Assembly: GCF_030272615.1 (NCBI RefSeq)
Contig: NC_081405.1
Span: forward strand, 650,580,920 to 650,644,919
DNA: 64,000 nucleotides
Reading direction: 5' to 3'
From: Cryptomeria japonica
Lineage: Eukaryota > Streptophyta > Pinopsida > Cupressales > Cupressaceae
The notes under the pieces are model-generated. The model did no database searches, was not told where the DNA came from, and was given only the letters and a program-made list of their open reading frames with translations. Each line of letters opens with the position of its first letter. Positions within the stretch are counted from its first letter, which is position 1. Below are positions 58,603 to 64,000 of this stretch, piece after piece. Position numbers and translations under genes: made by a program.

Positions 58603-59534
58603 TGTTGGTAATTGAAACTCATTAGATTCATTTTGTTGTCATTGATGGCAACAAGATATGATGGAATTTATAAACCAGCACTAGGAGGCATATATCGATA
58701 GATATTGGCTTTGAAGCATTAAGGGCTACACCGGCACCGGCACCGACACCGACATCAATACTACTTTGGAAGCCAACATCAAGGAGGATTTACATAAATC
58801 ATTTTGTAATTATTGTTGTCAAGGCCGACATTGAATATCTTTTTGTAAATGTATTGTAAGCCGACATAAGGCATATCATTTGTAATAGGTATATAGGTCA
58901 GTCTGCTAGGTTATTTTTAAAAAGAAAAAATACATATGAAATGTGTGGATATAGGAGAATATAATAGAACTATATGATGCAAAATATATGTATGAAGATC
59001 ATTTTTTATGTGAATATTATATCATGCAATGATCTATAGATAGCTTGGAAAGCATTCTTGGAGGAGAAGAGATACCTGCAGCAGTTCAGAGTTTATGAAA
59101 CGGTACATAGCAGAACCAAAACCAGAACTCTATTTGGCATAGCAAATGAATTCTTGAGTTCATTTTTAGTAATTTACTTTAGTATAAATATTGTAGTCAA
59201 TGAGGCTCTTTAGTGATGAGCAGTATGCTCTAGGCAGTGTGCCTTCCTGCAAGTGCAGGTCCCTGTTATATGTAATATATTTTCATATGGCCAGTGAACT
59301 GATATTATGGGTCACAAATCCCACTGTGGTTTTTCCTCATTGAGGTTTTCCACGTATAAACTCTGTGTGTTATGGTGTTCATTTATGTGGATGGTTTATT
59401 TGCTTCTTGTTATATGCTTATTTGTTTACTAGTTTATATATGCATGGTCTAGAAAGTTAAAAATTGTTCATTCCGATAGAACATTGATTAACCCTCCCCC
59501 CCCCCCCCCCTCTCAGTGTTCTTGGATCCCAACA
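58603..59534 (+). repeat. NA3 5' LTR
   Basis: 932 bp from TGTTGGTAATTG to GGATCCCAACA. It contains a GGCACC hexanucleotide run (58728-58756), the GTGGTTTTTCC...GGTTTTCCACGTA block (59324-59356) and a 15-C run (59496-59510) inside the GATTAACCCTCCC...TCTCAGTG box. Confidence 0.88.
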
Positions 59535-59536
59535 AT

Positions 59537-59548
59537 TGGTATCAGAGC
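59537..59548 (+). other. NA3 primer-binding site
   Basis: TGGTATCAGAGC, 2 bases after the LTR end, complementary to initiator tRNA-Met. Confidence 0.9.
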
Positions 59549-59608
59549 CTGGTACCTCAGAAGAAGTTTAACATCTTGAGGAAGATCCTGAAACTAGAAT
59601 CTTTGAAC

Positions 59609-60748
59609 ATGGCTATGGAGAAGCAACTTGAGATGGTTCTTGAGGATTATGATGCTGAAAGGATGAAGAACTTGAAATTGCAAGAAGAATTGAATTCTAC
59701 AAATGAATTCATTCTTACCCTGCAAGAAAGGTTATCATCTGCTCAAGCCAAGAGAAAAGAACTTTTGCAACAACCAGATGATGAGGAGAAAAATGCTCTT
59801 AAGGAACAATGTTAGAAACTAAGTCAAGCAAACATGCTCATGAAGAATGAAATGCAAGATCTGACTACGAGGTTATCAAAAGATATTGAGGATAGAAAGA
59901 AGAAGGAAGATAATCTTGTTATATATCTGAAGAACAAATTTGATGAATGTGGCAGATTGACTCATGAGAATAATCTGTTGAGAACTGATTTGGCACACTC
60001 CCGAAACAATGAACAAGAACTTGAAAGACAAGTAACCACTCTGAGAGATTATCTGACTACTGCAAGTGAGTATAAAGAAAAGTTTAGGATTAGTGTTGTA
60101 CAATTGGATGACTTATTAAAAAGACAAAGACAAATTGGTGATTCTAGAGGACATGGATTTGTACAAGGTGAAAGCTCCGGTACTGCAAATGAAGATCAGA
60201 CAATCGGTATGCAGAACTCATTAGAATAGAGGAAACCAGTAAGGCAATCTAGTGCTTATTAATTCAATGGTAGATGTTTTGTTTGCAATAAATTTGGGCA
60301 TATGGCTAAACAATGTAGAAATAAGGCAAATCAAAACTACAATTCTATTTCCTGTCAATGCACAAACTATGAGAACTATGGTCATAGATCAGAAGATTGC
60401 AAAATGAATGTTAAATATCATGCATGTGGAAAGTTTGGACATTTTGCTAATCATTGTAGGTCAAGAAATGGTACTGGATGTGTCAAAGAAATTCAGAATA
60501 ACAATGTTACATGTTATGCATGCAACAAAATAGGTCATATTGCTAAGTATTGTAGAAGAAAGACTCAACCAGTTAATAATGATAAGGATAATGAGAAAGG
60601 AAAGAAAAAGGTAGATGAAATACAACAAGATCACACCAAGAGATGGGTTAGAAAATCTGAAGAACCAAGTGGAGATGGATATATACTAGTAACTCCACCA
60701 GTAGAACAAAGTACTCCTCCACCGGTAGTAAATTCCACTGGTAACTGA
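59609..60748 (+). pseudogene. NA3 ORF1: coiled coil plus four CCHC knuckles
   Basis: The likely start is MAMEKQLEMVLEDYDAERMK at 59609, in the same place as MEGYKQ in NA1. Heptad-rich Leu/Glu/Lys sequence runs to about 60120. The knuckles are CFVCNKFGHMAKQC (about 60277), CTNYENYGHRSEDC (second Cys to Tyr), YHACGKFGHFANHC (first Cys to Tyr) and CYACNKIGHIAKYC (about 60513). Stops at 59813-59815, 60227-60229 and 60259-60261 are TAG (first two) or TAA. The tail is Pro/Thr-rich and ends at 60746-60748. Probably the particle-forming RNA-binding protein of the family. Confidence 0.78.
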
Positions 60749-61072
60749 GGCATAAGCCTTAGGGGTTGGCAAAGTCATTGCTAAATTTTGCATATTACCC
60801 CGGAAGAGATCTAAGGAGATCTGGAGATTTTTGTTCATCTCGATGAAGGTTCACCCGACACGTGACTGTGAAACTGACATCCGTAGGGTTGTTGGTGAAG
60901 CATTTATTACAAAAAATTAGGGTTTTTAGGGTAAGTGAATTCATTTTCACTCACCGAGCATTCAAGCATTCAGAGCAAAGTAACGACAAGTCAAGAGCGA
61001 GCAAAATAATTGTGAAAATCTTTCGAGCAATTATCAATCTTCCACCAACATTCCCTTTTAGGTATTTTTGAC

Positions 61073-63787
61073 ATGGCATCTAGATCTTTAGCTCCTACTT
61101 TTATTGCAAATCCCACCATTGTCGAAGTCAAGGATAAGTTAAGGCCAGTATTTAAGGAGGTTCCCGAAATTGCTAAAAAAGAAGACTATGCGGGAGCATT
61201 TTCTAGGGTTCCTGACGGTGTAATGTATGTCGAAGATGTGAGGGCATACATTCACTGCACCCTTGAGGATTTGGGCACTGAAGACATCAAAAGCATGTAT
61301 CAATCTGTGATACTAGGAGACTCTGGAACCGTCAAACTAGAATTCAAAGCAATTGAGGATCTAAGGTTAACCAGTATTTCATACATACCAGAATTCAAAG
61401 ATGAAGTTATCAAATACATTCTGAGCAGGGTTCACAATGAATTTATTTGGCTAGATAGGCCTTATATGATCACGAAGGAGGCAATTCAAGTTGTCACCAT
61501 CTTACCTAAGGTCAGACAAGAACCTAGCAAGAAAATTTCCAACACAGAGGTCGAAAAACTCACTGGTGCTACACCTGATAGCAGATCAATGAGGATAAGC
61601 ACAGTCACCAACACAGATATGTTTGTAAGCATGATCATAGGTTACAAGGTAACTCAATCCAATCAATTGAATTTTGTTGCTAGTTCATGCATTCATGTTG
61701 CATATCAGATGCTGAGGAATAATGTGAATTATGATTTATGTGAGTGGATGAGGAGTGAGTTGATGTTAAACCTTGGAAAAATCAAAATCAAGAAAGGCAC
61801 CTTTAGATATGGAAACTTGATTGTTTGTTTAATGCTTTACTTCCCAAATGAGCTACCTGGTCTAGGGAAGAAGCATTGGGCTCATACCATATTGGTAGGT
61901 ATGCAGATCAAGGAAGCAATCACCGACCTTGGTACCAACAGAGATGAGAAAATTTGGGGGTATTTTAAGACTTTTCAAGAAAACATGAGGCAAAGGGAGA
62001 GAATTTCAAAGAACATTGTGGAAAAGTATTCCACTAATATCTGTTTCATGGTAAAAACTAATGAAACTCTTATGGAAGCAATTGAACCTAGGCAAATCTA
62101 GATTACTGAGCTTGGATATGAGATGGATGGTAGCATTTTTTATCTCTATGCAAAGATGTTGTTAGATGCCCCATTAGATGATAAGACAAAACATTTTGGT
62201 ATAGCAGGAGAGAAGGCTCTTGAAGTGAAAACCAGTTTTAACAAGAAGGGAAGAGAGAAGAAAATAGAAAAGATGTCTGCATATGTACAAGATGTGATGT
62301 ATAAGATAGACACTCGGGTGGGCTCTAAATCTAAATAGGAAGCTAAACCGACAGAGGTTGGTACTGCAGAAGAAGCCACAAGTTCACATTTCCCCTATCA
62401 ATTCTGACTTTGACTTTGAGGATAATGAAACTCTGGCTTTCAGAAGGGTACAAAGGAAGAATGTGGTAAAACCATGGGTAGAGCAGAAGAAGGTAGAGCC
62501 TAGGAGGAGACTTGTTAGAAAGGAAACTAAGCCTATTATACCTCCACCACTGGCAAGGAAGCCTATGCAAAAGAGGAAACCAATCACACCAACAACCACA
62601 AGCAAAAAGAAGAAGGGCGATGATACTGGAACCAGTAAGACCACAATGACCTATGCTGAATTTATTGATGAAATTACAAAAGATGGAATGTTGAAAAATA
62701 TATCAAAGTATTATGAAGATTTAGAAGAGAATGAGAAAAGTGAATTAGAAGAGGCTATTTTTTAATATATGGACATCTATAAGAAAGCCTCAATTGAAAT
62801 TTTGAAGGAGATAACTTTATCCTTGTATAATAAACTTGAGGCTAGAAGACTTGATGTTGTCAAGAGGGATAGGGAGATAAAAGAAGTTGCACTTTTGGAA
62901 TTTTATGGTACTGTAAATAATGAGGAAATGAAAAGATGTATAGACACTGCAAATAGGGTAATATTCAGTAGTAAATCCTGACAGATAAGCCTTATGATGG
63001 GGAGAGTAAATGAGGTGGTAAATTAGACAAGTAAGGGATGGACCGAATTCTTCTAGAAAAACCCAGACTTTCTCACATCTCAAGAAGAATTTGCAAGGGA
63101 GACATCTTCCACCATTCCTGACAAATCAAAAGGGAAAGGTATTTTGGGTAGTTCAACTCCAATTTTGACACAACTAGTAGTAACTATAGATACTCAAACA
63201 CAACAGGTAGCTAAGGAGAGTGTATAGTCTGTACCGACACAAACCATTTTTTAGCAAGGCAATGTACAAGACACTAAAAATTACGTGGATAATACTCCAC
63301 CGACAATAACTGACACTACACCAAGTGGTGAAGCCACCGGTGCAAAAGTGGTTGAGATGGACAAGGTAAAATCCACTGAGTCCATACGAGTAAAACTAAT
63401 TCCCCAACAAAGGTTTTGGCAATTGACACTTCTTAGGTTGAGAAGAAATTAGTCTCTGAGTTGAGTCCAACTGAATTAATGATGATGGCTACTCAGAAAA
63501 TACTGAAGGAAGGTACTGTAGATAAAGGATTAATTGATCAATTAGTCTCTATGTTGCACAAATTATTACCTGACTACCAGATTGAAGGTCGAGCAATCCC
63601 TTTTGGTAAGCTCAAGACTCTAACAAAGCACATATCCAACAATTTTCAATCTTTGAGGCAGATTGCAGACCGACGGGCTTTGGACAATTTCACACCAGCA
63701 AAAAGAACAACTTTTGATCAGCTTATAGAAACAGGGAAGAAGAAAATTGAGGACAAACTTATCCCTATTGAGGTTTGTTTAAAATAA
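61073..63787 (+). pseudogene. NA3 ORF2: conserved large protein, function unknown
   Basis: Starts MASRSLAPTFIANP at 61073, about 325 bases after ORF1. Core blocks are EDYAGAFSRVPDGVMYVEDV (about 61180-61240), SRVHNEFIWLDR and ITKEAIQVVT (61424-61500), HVAYQMLRNNVNYDLCEWM (61690), GTFRYGNLIVCLMLYF (61796) and LGYEMDGS (62110). A TAG at 62099-62101 and a frameshift near 62340 are followed by a Lys-rich run (MQKRKPI, SKKKKGDD, 62570-62620) and an acidic helical segment (YEDLEENEKSELEEA). Further helical parts run to 63787. No catalytic signature seen. The match to NA1 and NA2 shows past coding constraint; a structural, packaging or chromatin role is speculation. Confidence 0.72.
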
Positions 63788-64000
63788 TGTACAAATATCT
63801 ACAGAGTGTGTTGTAACATAGAATGTCTTACAGCTAATGTAGATAGCAGATTGAAGGAGTTATATGATAAGATGGTTAAAATTGCTAACTCTTTTGATGG
63901 ATTGACTACACTAACCACATCTGTTGATGAACAAATTTTGTCCTTGGAGAACCATTTTTTTTCTTTTGAGAAGGAGAGAGATAAAATCATGAGAAGAGCA

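Larger units (their letters stand above)
58603..64000 (+). mobile_element. NA3: third NA-type element, runs off the window
   Basis: 5' LTR at 58603-59534, primer site at 59537, ORF1 (coiled coil plus four knuckles) and ORF2 (conserved unknown) follow in the same order as NA1. Coding continues to the window end, so the 3' LTR is outside. No pol motifs are present in the 4.4 kb seen. It has the longest unbroken ORF2 (342 codons) of the three and is the best copy for comparison. Confidence 0.85.

Overview
The window reads as nuclear DNA of a seed plant with a very large, repeat-rich genome. A gymnosperm such as a conifer is my best guess, from element style only; nothing here fixes the species. 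No rRNA, tRNA, organellar or bacterial gene was recognised. At least eight LTR-retrotransposon bodies or fragments, on both strands and partly nested, fill about three quarters of it. The only convincing host gene is one small zinc-finger gene.

Layout. 1-1154: AT-rich non-coding DNA with direct repeats. 1155-4484 plus 12567-13485: a decayed plus-strand Ty3/gypsy element with a chromodomain-like end ('GypA'), split inside its integrase core by a complete minus-strand non-autonomous element, 'NA1' (4485-12566), with two LTRs, a 5-bp target-site duplication, an initiator-tRNA-Met type primer site and polypurine tracts. 16080-20850: a minus-strand gypsy-like gag-protease element with no visible reverse transcriptase ('GypF'). 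20837-22453: the protease end of a plus-strand gypsy element. 22454-32315: a minus-strand Ty1/copia element ('CopC') whose 3' LTR is truncated and carries a second copia remnant ('CopD', 22770-24566). 34085-38211: the 3' part of a second NA-type element ('NA2'). 38212-52191: a retroelement-poor, AT-rich block with microsatellites, short tandem duplications and the zinc-finger gene (44070-46649, minus). 52192-57606: a plus-strand Tnt1-like copia element ('CopE'). About 57680-58602: an LTR fragment. 58603 to the window end: a third NA-type element ('NA3').

The most interesting system is NA1/NA2/NA3. All three carry the same long second ORF, with no integrase, reverse transcriptase or RNase H motif visible. 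It has a conserved core (signature around VEDVR, then RxHxxxxWL and ITK[ED]), then a Lys/Arg-rich stretch and helical tails. In NA1 and NA3 it follows an ORF1 made of a coiled coil and four CCHC knuckles. Their PBS, LTR ends and a subterminal LTR box match those of the copia elements here, so they are probably mobilised in trans by copia proteins.

Almost every coding region is broken. Many stops are TAG where the family expects Gln (CAG) or Trp (TGG), as expected from deamination of methylated cytosine. Element boundaries given with TSD or PBS are firm; those described as approximate are not.
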